Assembly (NCBI RefSeq): GCF_004339545.1
Contig: NZ_SMGD01000004.1
Span: 1-64,000 of the forward strand
Direction: 5' to 3'
Length of the DNA stretch: 64,000 bases
Origin: Celerinatantimonas diazotrophica
GTDB lineage: Bacteria > Pseudomonadota > Gammaproteobacteria > Enterobacterales > Celerinatantimonadaceae
In this document: positions 1-9,173 of the stretch, one piece after another
Layout: each line of letters starts with the position of its first letter
Position numbering within the stretch: position 1 is the first letter of the stretch
The notes under the pieces: model-generated
What the model saw: the letters and a program-made list of their open reading frames with translations, nothing else
Told to the model about the DNA's origin: nothing
Database searches by the model: none
Made by a program: the position numbers and the translations under genes

Positions 1-660
1 GAGACCCATCAGGGGCAGGGCTACAATGAGCTGCGCTTTGAGGACCAGGCGGAGAAGGAAGAAATCTTTATTCATGCGCAGAAAGACTTCAACAGTCACA
101 TCGAGCATGACCGCAAGGCTGAGATAGGTGAAGACGACCACCTGAGTGTGACCCGCAATCAGTTTCAGCGGGTCAAAGGCGATGCCCATCAGACCGTGGA
201 CGGGGAACACCGGGTGCATGTCCAGGGCGACCAGACTCAGGCGGTGGACCAGACCCTGCATATGAAGCAGGGCCGTTCTTTATTGGTAGAAGCAGGGCAT
301 GAGATCCACCTCAAAGCGGGCAGCAAAATGGTGCTCGAAAGTAGCTCAGAAATCACCCTCTCCGCTGGGGGAAGTTTCGTGAAAATCGATGCGTCGGGGG
401 TTTCCATCGTCGGCCCGGCGATTAACCTCAACTCCGGTGGCAGTGCCGGCTCAGGCAGCGGCTATGCCGGACAAATCGCCAAACTGCCGGGCGATGTTGA
501 GGCTGCAACAGAGCTTAAACCACAACTGGTTGCACCAACCACGCCAATCATGACTAGTCGACTGCCAGCGTTAGCGAATCTTGACGTCGCAGTCATGGAA
601 GTATGTCAGCGAATGACCGATAACACATGTCCCCTGGACGACTGCCCATGCTTAAAGTGA
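1..660 (+). CDS. vgrG: T6SS spike protein VgrG, C-terminal part (5' end outside window)
   Basis: The reading frame is open from base 1, so this is the end of a longer gene. VgrG trimers form the tip of the T6SS tube and carry effectors out of the cell. The first residues (ETHQGQGYNELRFEDQAEKE) and the following EEIFIHAQKDFNSHIEHDRK match the conserved VgrG region after the gp27/gp5 core. Next comes a run of short beta repeats (DAHQTVDGEHRVHVQGDQTQ) typical of the gp5-like needle. The last 40 or so residues are not needle-like and end in a cysteine-rich tail (CPLDDCPCLK), probably the adaptor- or cargo-specific part. The GTG at 148 is an internal codon, not a start. The adaptor gene begins 7 bases after the stop, consistent with a vgrG-adaptor-effector operon. 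Family identification is firm; cargo specificity is inferred. Confidence 0.93.
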   Translation, partial: ETHQGQGYNELRFEDQAEKEEIFIHAQKDFNSHIEHDRKAEIGEDDHLSVTRNQFQRVKGDAHQTVDGEHRVHVQGDQTQAVDQTLHMKQGRSLLVEAGHEIHLKAGSKMVLESSSEITLSAGGSFVKIDASGVSIVGPAINLNSGGSAGSGSGYAGQIAKLPGDVEAATELKPQLVAPTTPIMTSRLPALANLDVAVMEVCQRMTDNTCPLDDCPCLK

Positions 661-667
661 CTGTTTT

Positions 668-1180
668 ATGCAATATATAATGCTATTAGATCAACTCCGA
701 ATAAATAACTGCGAACAATGGCTACGCTCTAACAATTATGAGATCACCCCTTTTTATTTAAATACTGAGTGGTCATTTCAAATTAAAAATTCGCCTTTTT
801 TTATCACATTAGAGCAATCAGACATCCTTTGGAAAAGGTGGGAAGAGGACCCAAATTGGGCCAGTAGCGCCATTATCTACCAGCTAGAAGACGAAAACTT
901 AGCTGAAACATTACAAGAGCAATTACGTAAAAACATCACGATAAAATCTCAGAGTGGCAAACTCTGGCTTTGTCGGTTTTACTCGCCTAACGTTTGGATG
1001 TCACTGTCAAAATCTCTCACTCAAGAGCAGTTGCAAACATTAAGTGGATGTGCCGACGCAATCTACCTATCGCCATCACTTTTACATGATAATCACCCGT
1101 TGATTCAACTTAACGACCCTGTGACTACATTCAATCAACTCAGTGTTTCAGATACCATAATAGAGGGGCTAATCGCGTGA
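668..1180 (+). CDS. DUF4123 T6SS effector adaptor/chaperone
   Basis: This 170-residue protein fits the DUF4123 family (Tap/TEC-type adaptors), which load one effector onto its cognate VgrG. The fit rests on overall layout: an N-terminal LLDQLRINNCEQWL segment, a central acidic and aromatic stretch (ILWKRWEEDPNWASSAIIYQ), and the typical KLWLCRFYSPNVW strand followed by a short helical end. It sits between vgrG and the large effector gene and overlaps the effector by four bases (GTGA), so the two are probably translationally coupled. It is shorter than many family members. The sequence is clearly more AT-rich than the VgrG core, as expected for exchangeable cargo. It should act in the cytoplasm before firing. 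Confidence 0.8.
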   Translation: MQYIMLLDQLRINNCEQWLRSNNYEITPFYLNTEWSFQIKNSPFFITLEQSDILWKRWEEDPNWASSAIIYQLEDENLAETLQEQLRKNITIKSQSGKLWLCRFYSPNVWMSLSKSLTQEQLQTLSGCADAIYLSPSLLHDNHPLIQLNDPVTTFNQLSVSDTIIEGLIA

Positions 1181-4100
1181 CCATGGAACATACGATCAAA
1201 CCTGGTGAAACATTATCAGAACTTGCAAAATTATATGACACCAGCACCACTAAACTGCAAGAGCTCAATGCTGATCAAATCAAAGATATTAATGTTATAT
1301 ATGCCAATGATGTCATAAAAATTCCAGATAAGGTGAAAATTCCAGAAAAGGCAACAGATTTATTTTTTCCAAATATCGAGCCTTGTTATAAATTCTCCAC
1401 TCAGAATCTTTCGAGTAAAGCTTGCAAGCCAAAGATCTATGTCGATGCGCTCTATGTTCCTAAATTGCCAAACTCAAATGGCAACAAAGTTATTTTATTG
1501 ACAAAAGAAGCTCAAAAGGCTGTCAAAGAAGAAATGAATAGCTGCATGAGTGCCGTCAAAGGAAAAGATAATATTGGCATTATGAAAGGGCTATCTAAGC
1601 TAGGAATTTTAGATGGTATTAATACACATGCGCATGAAAAATTTTTAGATAAAGATGATAAATTAAATTATCGAACGGCATTAAACCTCTTGCTTTGGGT
1701 AAAAAATATTCTTCTTAATAAAGAGTATCTTACTTATAATGATCTGTATTCAAATGGCAAGCAAGAACAGATATCATTTCCTGGTGGAGATGAAAAAATA
1801 GGCTTTGATGATTACAAATCACAGATAATAAAAAAATTAAGTGAGTTAGATAAACAAAAAGAAACACAACTAAATATGCTTTATCAGCAAAGAGACAATT
1901 ATAAATTAAGATATGACAAAATGAGTTCCAGTAGATTCTATACGGAAGAATCTAAAATCAAAGCATATGAGATGTGGAATGATACAAAACAAGATATTGT
2001 TGCATATAAAACAAACCACAAAAAGAAAGTTAACTCAGCACTTCGGTATATCATAAAAAACGCAATCGAATCATTATCTGACCATGCCGTTAAAAAATAT
2101 GAACATAAAGCAAAACAAAATGCGCTAAAGAAACATTTCACCTCAGCCGACGGAAAAAAGCATACCTATCGTTTTTTTGTAGGAGCGAACAAACAGTATT
2201 ACACTTCCAATAATGAAGTAGAAATATATAAAAAACTAAAGGCATTAAAATCTATTAGAAAATCAGTCGGCTTTCCTGATGAATTAATGATTCAGGATGT
2301 TGATATCAATACAAAAATACCTTACTTAACTCGCTCACACCTATACTATGTTCGCTGGAAAGAATGTATAAAAGAAATAGGCTCTAAAATAAAAACCTCT
2401 CTTGATTTTACTAGGTATATAGATTCTTATTATAGTATAGATGACACTAACGCTGGCATAGACAAAGATATAAAGGATTGGGTTAAATCTATCTACCAAT
2501 TAAACCTCTCGGGGATCCTCATTAAAGAACAGGTTATGACAGAGAAAGAGTTATATCATGGACTCAGTGAAGTCGATGCCCTATCTTTCGATGAGAATGA
2601 TCGTGTTAATGATATATTAGATAAAGTAAAATCACTATCAATACCGATTAAAGAAATGGGATATCAGTGTTGCTATGCGTTATATTTAAAATTAACTGAA
2701 ATATCAACAAAAAGATTAAATGACTTCATTAAGCTAACAGGTGCGAGAAAATCACCATATCAGCAAGAACTGAGAAAGCTCGTCACCATTACCTCTTCCG
2801 TTCTGAATCGATACCGCGAAATAGAGAACAATATTAAAATAAAATGTCGAAGAGCCAAGTCAATCAAGGACATCATCATAGCTGATACATATATTCAGAC
2901 TTCGGAAAATATCATATATGCGGATGACAACCCGATTCCTCATATCATCTGGAATGAAAATGAGTGGGTTCCAAAAGATAGAACCAATCTGATCTATAAC
3001 GACTCAGGGAAAAATGAAATATTCCTAGTCGAATGTTCTCTGGCTTCAGAATCACAAGAGCAAACTGTGATCGGATATGTCCGTTCCAATTTGGGGATAT
3101 TCCAAAAATTCTCTGATGAAAATAGCTTTACGGTCGATTTGCCAGCAATCAGTATTGGTGATGCCACTCAGGCTAAGTTCACTCGTAAATTTTTAGCAAA
3201 AGAATTTAAGAGAAAAGTAACAAACATCGCGCAAGAACAGCAAAGAGGCGCAAAAGAAAACAAAGAGCAAGGCGAAGATAAAGACTCTAAATCTGCCAAA
3301 TTATCAACATCGCTGGCTTTGTATAGTCCAACAGGAGAACAAGCACAAGCACAAGCACAAGCACAATCTATTGCAGAAATCAGCGATAAGAAATTAACAC
3401 CGTGGTTTGTAAGAGAAACTGATTTATTTGGCGTAAAAGGACGATGGGAAAGCGGCTCGCAAGCACAATTCTTTAGATTTATTCATGAGGCGAACTCAGG
3501 CCTCACCACTGACCCCAAAGTGCTCGGACAAAATAGTTCATTTACCGGGAAAGCCGTCTTAGCCCAGGCCTCATGGAACTTCGATTTTAAATACCCCAAA
3601 GATGGAACCGGCAAAAAATTCGATATTCCTTATATTTACCATGAAGATGGTCAACGTAAACATGCCTCCTATACGGCGGGGGAATATAAAATCCATGTGA
3701 ATGGCAGCGTGCAAGGATTCCTAGGAGCCAGTATTGCCCTCTCAGAGCAAATGGAATTAGGATATAATTCAGCTGGTGAATTTGGAGTTAGAGGCGAATT
3801 TAAAAACGATGCAGGCGCGTTAGAGTCAAGCAATGAACCGATATCTCAAAACCCCGATGCTTATACCAAAGGGATTACAACGGGCATGAATGGCAGTGCT
3901 TCAGCCTTTGCGGGCATGCAATTTGGTGGCAATGTCGACTGTGAGTTTGACTGGTGTCCTCCTAAAAACGCAACACCATCGCATTTGACGACAGGCCAAG
4001 CGAAACAAGAACGTCACTTTCAAATGCTCGCCAAAGTTTCCTCTTCAGTGTCATTAAGCGCAGGAGCCGGAGTGAATGGTCAATGCCAGTTGGCATTTAA

Positions 4101-5073
4101 AAATGACTGCTTTATCATTGTGGTCTCGGCCTCAGCAACGTTTGGGATGGGTGCTGGAGGCAGTATCGGCCTTGAAATTAATCCTCTACAGGCCGATAAC
4201 TTCTTTAAAACCATTTTAAATATCATGAATCAAGCCAACTACCGATATATTGAATTTTTCCATGAAGATGAGAATGATCCCGATGGAACATCCTCCTTTG
4301 CGGCCTTTAACAAAGTGCTCTCAGTCATGCTGATGATGGGGTTAACGGCAGGTGAGGTTTTATGTTTACCGTTTAAGCTGATTGACTCAATTCACACGCA
4401 ATTACTAACGAAAGAAAGCTCATACTTAATCGCAGACTCAATCACCGATAAAGATCTAAAACAAGCGAACATCGATTTTTATAGAAAAGCACCGCCCGAG
4501 GTTCTAGCCCCTATTTTGACTTCATTGCTTCAGTACCATGAAGATAGCTTCTTTAACCATGAAAGAGAGAGCCTACTCATAAGAACTAAAAATGTACAGC
4601 AACAGGAAGCAATTTATAATATATTCAACTGGATCAATCCACAAGGAAACAGTAAAAACAAACGCCTCCTGATTGAAAGCATTCAACGAATAGGTTTAAG
4701 TAAAAATGAAGTGCTAGATAAATCTAAACAATGGGAACGATTTGGTCGATATTTTATTTGTATTATAAGCTTTTCATATAGAGTAGTTTCAAAATTAATT
4801 CAACAGGAGGTAACAAATATATCTGCAGATGCTCTGCACAATCACAATAGCTTAATAAATATTTGTTCAAACCTGATTTCCAATAAAATATTTTATTATT
4901 CCCCTAATTCACTTTCCACACCATCTAGGCCTATATTGGATATTAACGATAATAATTCATGCGTAACAATTATTAAGGATAAAAACTTAAGTAAAAAAAT
5001 AGATGTATCAATAAACAGTACATTCCAATTGCTTAATTTGAATAATTACAGACTGGGCCAACATGATGAATAG
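1177..5073 (+). CDS. LysM-headed putative T6SS effector, unknown toxic activity
   Basis: 1298 residues. Residues 3-48 form a LysM domain (HTIKPGETLSELAKLYDTS, NADQIKDINVIYANDVIKIP), which in other proteins binds peptidoglycan. Residues about 90-560 are lysine-rich and mainly helical. A charged linker (about 675-705) leads to a QAQAQAQAQ stretch (722-730). Residues about 740-1010 are rich in Gly, Ala and Ser with alternating hydrophobics (FLGASIALSEQMELGYNSAG). Two hydrophobic stretches lie at about 978-1001 and 1043-1070, followed by a helical C-terminus. No lipase, nuclease, amidase or MIX motif was recognised; the hydrophobic stretches make membrane damage possible, but that is inference. 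GTG at 1177 is chosen because AGAGGGG lies 8 bases upstream; ATG at 1183 is the alternative. Position after vgrG-DUF4123 and overlap with the first Sel1-repeat gene support an effector-immunity role. Confidence 0.75.
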   Translation: MTMEHTIKPGETLSELAKLYDTSTTKLQELNADQIKDINVIYANDVIKIPDKVKIPEKATDLFFPNIEPCYKFSTQNLSSKACKPKIYVDALYVPKLPNSNGNKVILLTKEAQKAVKEEMNSCMSAVKGKDNIGIMKGLSKLGILDGINTHAHEKFLDKDDKLNYRTALNLLLWVKNILLNKEYLTYNDLYSNGKQEQISFPGGDEKIGFDDYKSQIIKKLSELDKQKETQLNMLYQQRDNYKLRYDKMSSSRFYTEESKIKAYEMWNDTKQDIVAYKTNHKKKVNSALRYIIKNAIESLSDHAVKKYEHKAKQNALKKHFTSADGKKHTYRFFVGANKQYYTSNNEVEIYKKLKALKSIRKSVGFPDELMIQDVDINTKIPYLTRSHLYYVRWKECIKEIGSKIKTSLDFTRYIDSYYSIDDTNAGIDKDIKDWVKSIYQLNLSGILIKEQVMTEKELYHGLSEVDALSFDENDRVNDILDKVKSLSIPIKEMGYQCCYALYLKLTEISTKRLNDFIKLTGARKSPYQQELRKLVTITSSVLNRYREIENNIKIKCRRAKSIKDIIIADTYIQTSENIIYADDNPIPHIIWNENEWVPKDRTNLIYNDSGKNEIFLVECSLASESQEQTVIGYVRSNLGIFQKFSDENSFTVDLPAISIGDATQAKFTRKFLAKEFKRKVTNIAQEQQRGAKENKEQGEDKDSKSAKLSTSLALYSPTGEQAQAQAQAQSIAEISDKKLTPWFVRETDLFGVKGRWESGSQAQFFRFIHEANSGLTTDPKVLGQNSSFTGKAVLAQASWNFDFKYPKDGTGKKFDIPYIYHEDGQRKHASYTAGEYKIHVNGSVQGFLGASIALSEQMELGYNSAGEFGVRGEFKNDAGALESSNEPISQNPDAYTKGITTGMNGSASAFAGMQFGGNVDCEFDWCPPKNATPSHLTTGQAKQERHFQMLAKVSSSVSLSAGAGVNGQCQLAFKNDCFIIVVSASATFGMGAGGSIGLEINPLQADNFFKTILNIMNQANYRYIEFFHEDENDPDGTSSFAAFNKVLSVMLMMGLTAGEVLCLPFKLIDSIHTQLLTKESSYLIADSITDKDLKQANIDFYRKAPPEVLAPILTSLLQYHEDSFFNHERESLLIRTKNVQQQEAIYNIFNWINPQGNSKNKRLLIESIQRIGLSKNEVLDKSKQWERFGRYFICIISFSYRVVSKLIQQEVTNISADALHNHNSLINICSNLISNKIFYYSPNSLSTPSRPILDINDNNSCVTIIKDKNLSKKIDVSINSTFQLLNLNNYRLGQHDE
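3340..3366 (+). repeat. GCACAA hexanucleotide microsatellite inside the effector gene
   Basis: CAA followed by four perfect GCACAA units encodes alternating Gln-Ala. The unit is six bases, so slippage would change linker length by Gln-Ala pairs without breaking the frame. It lies at the boundary between the helical half and the Gly/Ala-rich half of the effector. Confidence 0.9.
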
Positions 5074-6031
5074 AATATTAATCGCTTTATTTGGTATTCT
5101 TCTATCCGCTAACTGTTTAGCAAATATAAGTAAGGGGTTAAATTTTTTACAACATCATCAATATCAAAAAGCGGAACAGGTCTTTAATCAGCTCGCCGAA
5201 CGAGGCAATGCCCATGCCATGTACTGGCTGGGCAATACCTATCAGCTAGAAGGCGGCATGAAACGGCTGGATGCTGGGAGAATTCTGCTCAGGGCGGCCC
5301 AAATGGGCGACCCTTGGGCGATGTATCGGTTAACACCAGATAACGGGCTTTCTTTTTGTTCCATTTGGCCTTGCAGTTCCAAGTGGAAAAGTAAAGCCGT
5401 AGAAGGTTGGGAAAAATTATCAAAGCAAGGCAATGGTAAGGCCACATTCGCCTTAATGTTTTTTCATGAAGAATACACCTTTTGGTATTGGTTGACCAGA
5501 TGGATCCCAGGTATGGGGCAAGAGAAGCTCAACAAGATGGCGCTCAAAGCCTTTCACCAAGGTTATCAAGGCGCAGCTGTTTATTTATTTAACCATAATA
5601 AATCAGCTAATTTAAAATATTTGATACAGGCAGCCAAAAATAATTTCATCCCGGCTTATGCGAAATTAGCCATATACTATAAAGAAAAAAATAATGTTAA
5701 CTTGATGAATAAATATAAGAATATAGCTATTCAGTCAGGTGATACGGGATTTATAAAGTTTTTATTCGATGTATATATACAAGGTATATTTGGATACAAA
5801 AAGGATTTTGACAAAGCATATTACTATGGGAAAATAACCATTTTATATGGAGATAATAACATATCTGAAGACTTTGGGGAAAATGCTCCTAAAGAATTTA
5901 GTTTATCGACAAAAGTCGCTAAAGATAAGCAAATTTTATTAACCCAAAAAGCGAAAGAATTCGTGCGCACCCACCCTCCATATCACTACTATGATGAGTT
6001 TTCTTTCCCATTTGATGTAATGAGATTCTAG
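5063..6031 (+). CDS. Sel1-repeat exported protein, array copy 1 (putative immunity)
   Basis: 322 residues with a signal peptide (MMNRILIALFGILLSANCLA, cleavage near residue 21), so likely periplasmic. Sel1-type helical repeats follow: AEQVFNQLAERGNAHAMYWL then AGRILLRAAQMGDPWAMYRL. A conserved CSIWPC pair lies near residue 112. The start overlaps the effector's last 11 bases (ATGATGAATAG), which indicates coupled translation and makes this the most likely cognate immunity gene. Middle module type TPDN; C-terminal class alpha (NNVNLMNKYKNIAIQSGD, ending HPPYHYYDEFSFPF). It has a different signal peptide from most other copies. Sel1-repeat proteins are known periplasmic immunity proteins for some T6SS lipases (PldB neighbours in P. 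aeruginosa); the role here is inferred from position. Confidence 0.85.
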   Translation: MMNRILIALFGILLSANCLANISKGLNFLQHHQYQKAEQVFNQLAERGNAHAMYWLGNTYQLEGGMKRLDAGRILLRAAQMGDPWAMYRLTPDNGLSFCSIWPCSSKWKSKAVEGWEKLSKQGNGKATFALMFFHEEYTFWYWLTRWIPGMGQEKLNKMALKAFHQGYQGAAVYLFNHNKSANLKYLIQAAKNNFIPAYAKLAIYYKEKNNVNLMNKYKNIAIQSGDTGFIKFLFDVYIQGIFGYKKDFDKAYYYGKITILYGDNNISEDFGENAPKEFSLSTKVAKDKQILLTQKAKEFVRTHPPYHYYDEFSFPFDVMRF

Positions 6032-6088
6032 TGTGTGATAATGCTTTATATAAAATTCTAGAGAAGTTTTGTCTACTTTAAATAAACC

Positions 6089-7063
6089 ATGCAATTTCGA
6101 TACTTATCCATAGCCACTTTATTATGCATTGCCATGAGCTTCCCGCTCCAGGCAATGCCTGCCATCCACAATGGGATCGATGCCCTGTGGCATCATCAAT
6201 ATAAAAAGGCAGAACAAGTCTTTAGCCAGCTGGCCGAACGAGGGAACGCTCATGCCATGTACTGGCTGGGCAATACTTATCAGCTAGAAGGCGGCATGAA
6301 ACGGCTAGATGCGGGAAGAATACTATTGAAAGCCGCAGAGATGGGAGACCCATGGGCTATGGAGCGTTTAGATCCCGATAATGGGCTCTCGCTTTGCACC
6401 GTTTGGCCTTGTAATTCCAAATGGAAAAGTAGAGCTGTAGAAGGCTGGGAGAAATTATCAAAGCAAGGCGATGGTAAGGCCACATTTTCCTTAATGTTCC
6501 ATAAAGAAAACACTTATTGGTATCGGTTTACCAGATGGATCCCAGGTATGGGGCAAGAGAAACTGAATCAGATGGCGCTCAAAGCCTTCCACCAAGGATA
6601 TCAAGGTGCAGCGGTTTATTTATTTAACCATAATAAATCAGCTAACTTAAAATATTTGATACAGGCAGCCAAAAATAATTTCATTCCAGCTTATGCGAAA
6701 TTAGCCATATACTATAAAGAAAAAAATAATGTTAACTTGATGAATAAATATAAGAATATAGCTATTCAGTCGGGTGATATGAGATTTATAAAGCTTTTAT
6801 TCCATGTATATATACAAGGTATATTTAGATATAAAAAGGATTTTGACAAAGCCTATTACTATGGAAAAATAACTACTTTATATGGGGATGATGTGTCCGA
6901 AGTCTTTGGGAAAAATGCTCCTGAAGAATTTAGTTTATCGACAAAAGTCGCTAAAGATAATCAAGTTGTATTAACCCAAGAAGCAAAAGAATTTGTTCGC
7001 ACGCACCCCCCATATCACTACTATGATGAGTTTTCCATCCCATTTAATGTGATGGACTTTTAA
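6089..7063 (+). CDS. Sel1-repeat exported protein, array copy 2
   Basis: 324 residues. Signal peptide MQFRYLSIATLLCIAMSF followed by PLQA-MPAIHNG, cleavage near residue 22. Sel1-like repeats cover about residues 35-130. The middle module is the DPDN type (MERLDPDNGLSLCTVWPC) and the C-terminal half is class alpha, nearly identical to copy 1 over residues about 185-250 (KYLIQAAKNNFIPAYAKLAI). The ATG at 6089 fits the signal peptide; no convincing Shine-Dalgarno lies just upstream. The 57-base spacer before it (starting TAGTGTGTGATAATGC) recurs before copies 7 and 9. Copy 2 therefore combines a different middle module with the same C-terminal half as copy 1. Confidence 0.83.
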   Translation: MQFRYLSIATLLCIAMSFPLQAMPAIHNGIDALWHHQYKKAEQVFSQLAERGNAHAMYWLGNTYQLEGGMKRLDAGRILLKAAEMGDPWAMERLDPDNGLSLCTVWPCNSKWKSRAVEGWEKLSKQGDGKATFSLMFHKENTYWYRFTRWIPGMGQEKLNQMALKAFHQGYQGAAVYLFNHNKSANLKYLIQAAKNNFIPAYAKLAIYYKEKNNVNLMNKYKNIAIQSGDMRFIKLLFHVYIQGIFRYKKDFDKAYYYGKITTLYGDDVSEVFGKNAPEEFSLSTKVAKDNQVVLTQEAKEFVRTHPPYHYYDEFSIPFNVMDF

Positions 7064-7114
7064 TTGGTAGTAACTAGGGCATACAAATTTTCTATCTGCT
7101 TATTAAAAACATTC

Positions 7115-8092
7115 ATGCAATCCAAATGTTTAAAAATAGCTGTTTTATTATGCTTTACTATTAGTTTCCCACTACAAGCCAAGCTCGCTATCCACAATGG
7201 GCTTGATGCCCTGTGGCATCATCAATATAAAAAGGCAGAACAAGTCTTTAGCCAGCTCGCCGAACAAGGGAATGCCCATGCTATGTATTGGTTAGGCAAT
7301 ACCTATCAACTGGAAGGTGGTATGAAACGGCTGGATGCCGGGAGAATTCTGCTCAGGGCAGCCCAAATGGGCGATCCTTGGGCGATGTATCGGTTGACGC
7401 CAGATAATGGGCTTTCTTTTTGTACCATTTGGCCTTGCAGTTCCAAGTGGAAAAGTAAAGCTGTAGAAGGTTGGGAGAAACTATCAAGGCAAGGCAATGG
7501 TAAGGCCACATTTTCCTTAATGTTTCATAAAGAAGACACTTATTGGTATCAATTTACCAGATGGATCCCGGGTATGGGACAAGAGAAGTTGAATCAGATG
7601 GCGCTCAAAGCATTTCATCAAGGGTATCTAGGTGCATCATTTTATTTAGCTAGGTATTCTAAAACCCATGACTTCAAATATATCATACAAGCTGCCAAAA
7701 AGGGCTTTGTTCCTGCTTATCGGGTGTTATCTGTATATTACAGGAAAACTGATAATATAAAACTATCAGAAATGTTTCAGAAAAAGGCGTTGCAATCAGG
7801 AGAGACTACCTTTATAAGCGTATTATTTCATACATATTTAAATGGGGGGAATGGTTACGATAGAAATATTGATAAGGCTTATTATTACGGCAAAATATCA
7901 TCTTTCTATGGCGAAGATGTATCTGGATTCTTTAGAGCAGATAAGACTTCTAAAGACTTTAGTTTATCGACAAGGGTCGCAAAAGATAAGCAAATTGTAT
8001 TCACCCAAAAAGCAAAAGAATTTGTTCGCACCCACCCTCCATATCACTACTATGATGAATTTTCTTTTCCATTTGATGTAATGAAGTTTTAA
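7115..8092 (+). CDS. Sel1-repeat exported protein, array copy 3
   Basis: 325 residues. I start at ATG 7115 (MQSKCLKIAVLLCFTISFPL) because it gives a normal signal peptide matching the other copies; the in-frame TTG at 7064 would add 17 residues encoded by a spacer sequence shared with other gaps. Middle module TPDN, C-terminal class beta: HDFKYIIQAAKKGFVPAYRV, then SGETTFISVLFHTYLNG. Bases 7301-7550 are identical to 8331-8580 in copy 4, yet the two copies then diverge into different C-terminal classes. This is direct evidence of segment exchange between neighbours. Confidence 0.83.
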   Translation: MQSKCLKIAVLLCFTISFPLQAKLAIHNGLDALWHHQYKKAEQVFSQLAEQGNAHAMYWLGNTYQLEGGMKRLDAGRILLRAAQMGDPWAMYRLTPDNGLSFCTIWPCSSKWKSKAVEGWEKLSRQGNGKATFSLMFHKEDTYWYQFTRWIPGMGQEKLNQMALKAFHQGYLGASFYLARYSKTHDFKYIIQAAKKGFVPAYRVLSVYYRKTDNIKLSEMFQKKALQSGETTFISVLFHTYLNGGNGYDRNIDKAYYYGKISSFYGEDVSGFFRADKTSKDFSLSTRVAKDKQIVFTQKAKEFVRTHPPYHYYDEFSFPFDVMKF

Positions 8093-8144
8093 TAAATAGA
8101 TGGGTAGGGTATATAAATGTCCTATCTGCTTATTAAAAATACTG

Positions 8145-9122
8145 ATGCAATCTCAATACTTAAAAATAACCGCTCTATTGTGCTTTACTATTAGTTTCCC
8201 ACTACAAGCAAAGTTCGCTATCCACAATGGGCTTGATGCCCTGTGGCATCACCACTACCAAAAAGCCGAACAGGTGTTTCAAACGCTTGGTGAACAAGGG
8301 AATGCCCATGCTATGTATTGGTTAGGCAACACCTATCAACTGGAAGGTGGTATGAAACGGCTGGATGCCGGGAGAATTCTGCTCAGGGCAGCCCAAATGG
8401 GCGATCCTTGGGCGATGTATCGGTTGACGCCAGATAATGGGCTTTCTTTTTGTACCATTTGGCCTTGCAGTTCCAAGTGGAAAAGTAAAGCTGTAGAAGG
8501 TTGGGAGAAACTATCAAGGCAAGGCAATGGTAAGGCCACATTTTCCTTAATGTTTCATAAAGAAGACACTTATTGGTATCGGTTTACCAGATGGATCCCT
8601 GGTATGGGGCAAGAGAAACTCAACAAGATCGCGCTCAAAGCCTTTCATCAAGGCTATCAAGGTGCAGCTGTTTATTTATTTAATCATAATAAATCAGCTA
8701 ACTTACAATATCTAATACAAGCAGCCAAAAATAATTTCATCCCAGCTTATGCGAAACTAGCTATATACTATAAAGAAAAAAACAATGTTAACTTGATGAA
8801 TAAATATAAGAATATAGCTATTCAATCAGGAGATATGGGATTTATAAAGTTTTTATTCTATGTGTATATACAAGGTAATTTAGGATATAATAAGGATTTT
8901 AACAAAGCTTATTACTATGGCAAAATAACCACTTTATATGGAGATAATAATATATCCGAAGCCTTTGGGAAAAATGCTCCTAAAGAATTTAGCTTATCGA
9001 CAAAGGTCGCTAAAGATAAGCAGATTGTATTCACCCAAAAAGCGAAAGAATTCGTGCGCACTCATCCCCCTTATCACTACTATGATGAGTTTTCTTTCCC
9101 ATTTGATGTGATGGACTTTTAA
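8145..9122 (+). CDS. Sel1-repeat exported protein, array copy 4
   Basis: 325 residues from ATG 8145 (MQSQYLKITALLCFTISFPL). An in-frame ATG at 8100 would place the hydrophobic segment after an unusual charged and Cys-containing leader, so 8145 is preferred. The N-terminal repeat has the QTLGEQGNAHAM variant rather than SQLAEQG. Middle module TPDN, C-terminal class alpha (NKSANLQYLIQAAKNNFIPA). It shares 250 identical bases with copy 3 in the middle while its C-terminal half matches copies 1, 2, 7 and 13. Confidence 0.83.
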   Translation: MQSQYLKITALLCFTISFPLQAKFAIHNGLDALWHHHYQKAEQVFQTLGEQGNAHAMYWLGNTYQLEGGMKRLDAGRILLRAAQMGDPWAMYRLTPDNGLSFCTIWPCSSKWKSKAVEGWEKLSRQGNGKATFSLMFHKEDTYWYRFTRWIPGMGQEKLNKIALKAFHQGYQGAAVYLFNHNKSANLQYLIQAAKNNFIPAYAKLAIYYKEKNNVNLMNKYKNIAIQSGDMGFIKFLFYVYIQGNLGYNKDFNKAYYYGKITTLYGDNNISEAFGKNAPKEFSLSTKVAKDKQIVFTQKAKEFVRTHPPYHYYDEFSFPFDVMDF

Positions 9123-9173
9123 TCGGTAGTAACTAGGGCATACAAATTTTCTATCTGCTTATTAAAAATATTC

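Noticed and set aside
7064-7114. Extended TTG starts for array copies 3, 6, 8 and 13 and an ATG start for copy 4
   Set aside because: The added residues come from shared spacer sequence and would bury the signal peptide; the internal ATG matches the other copies.
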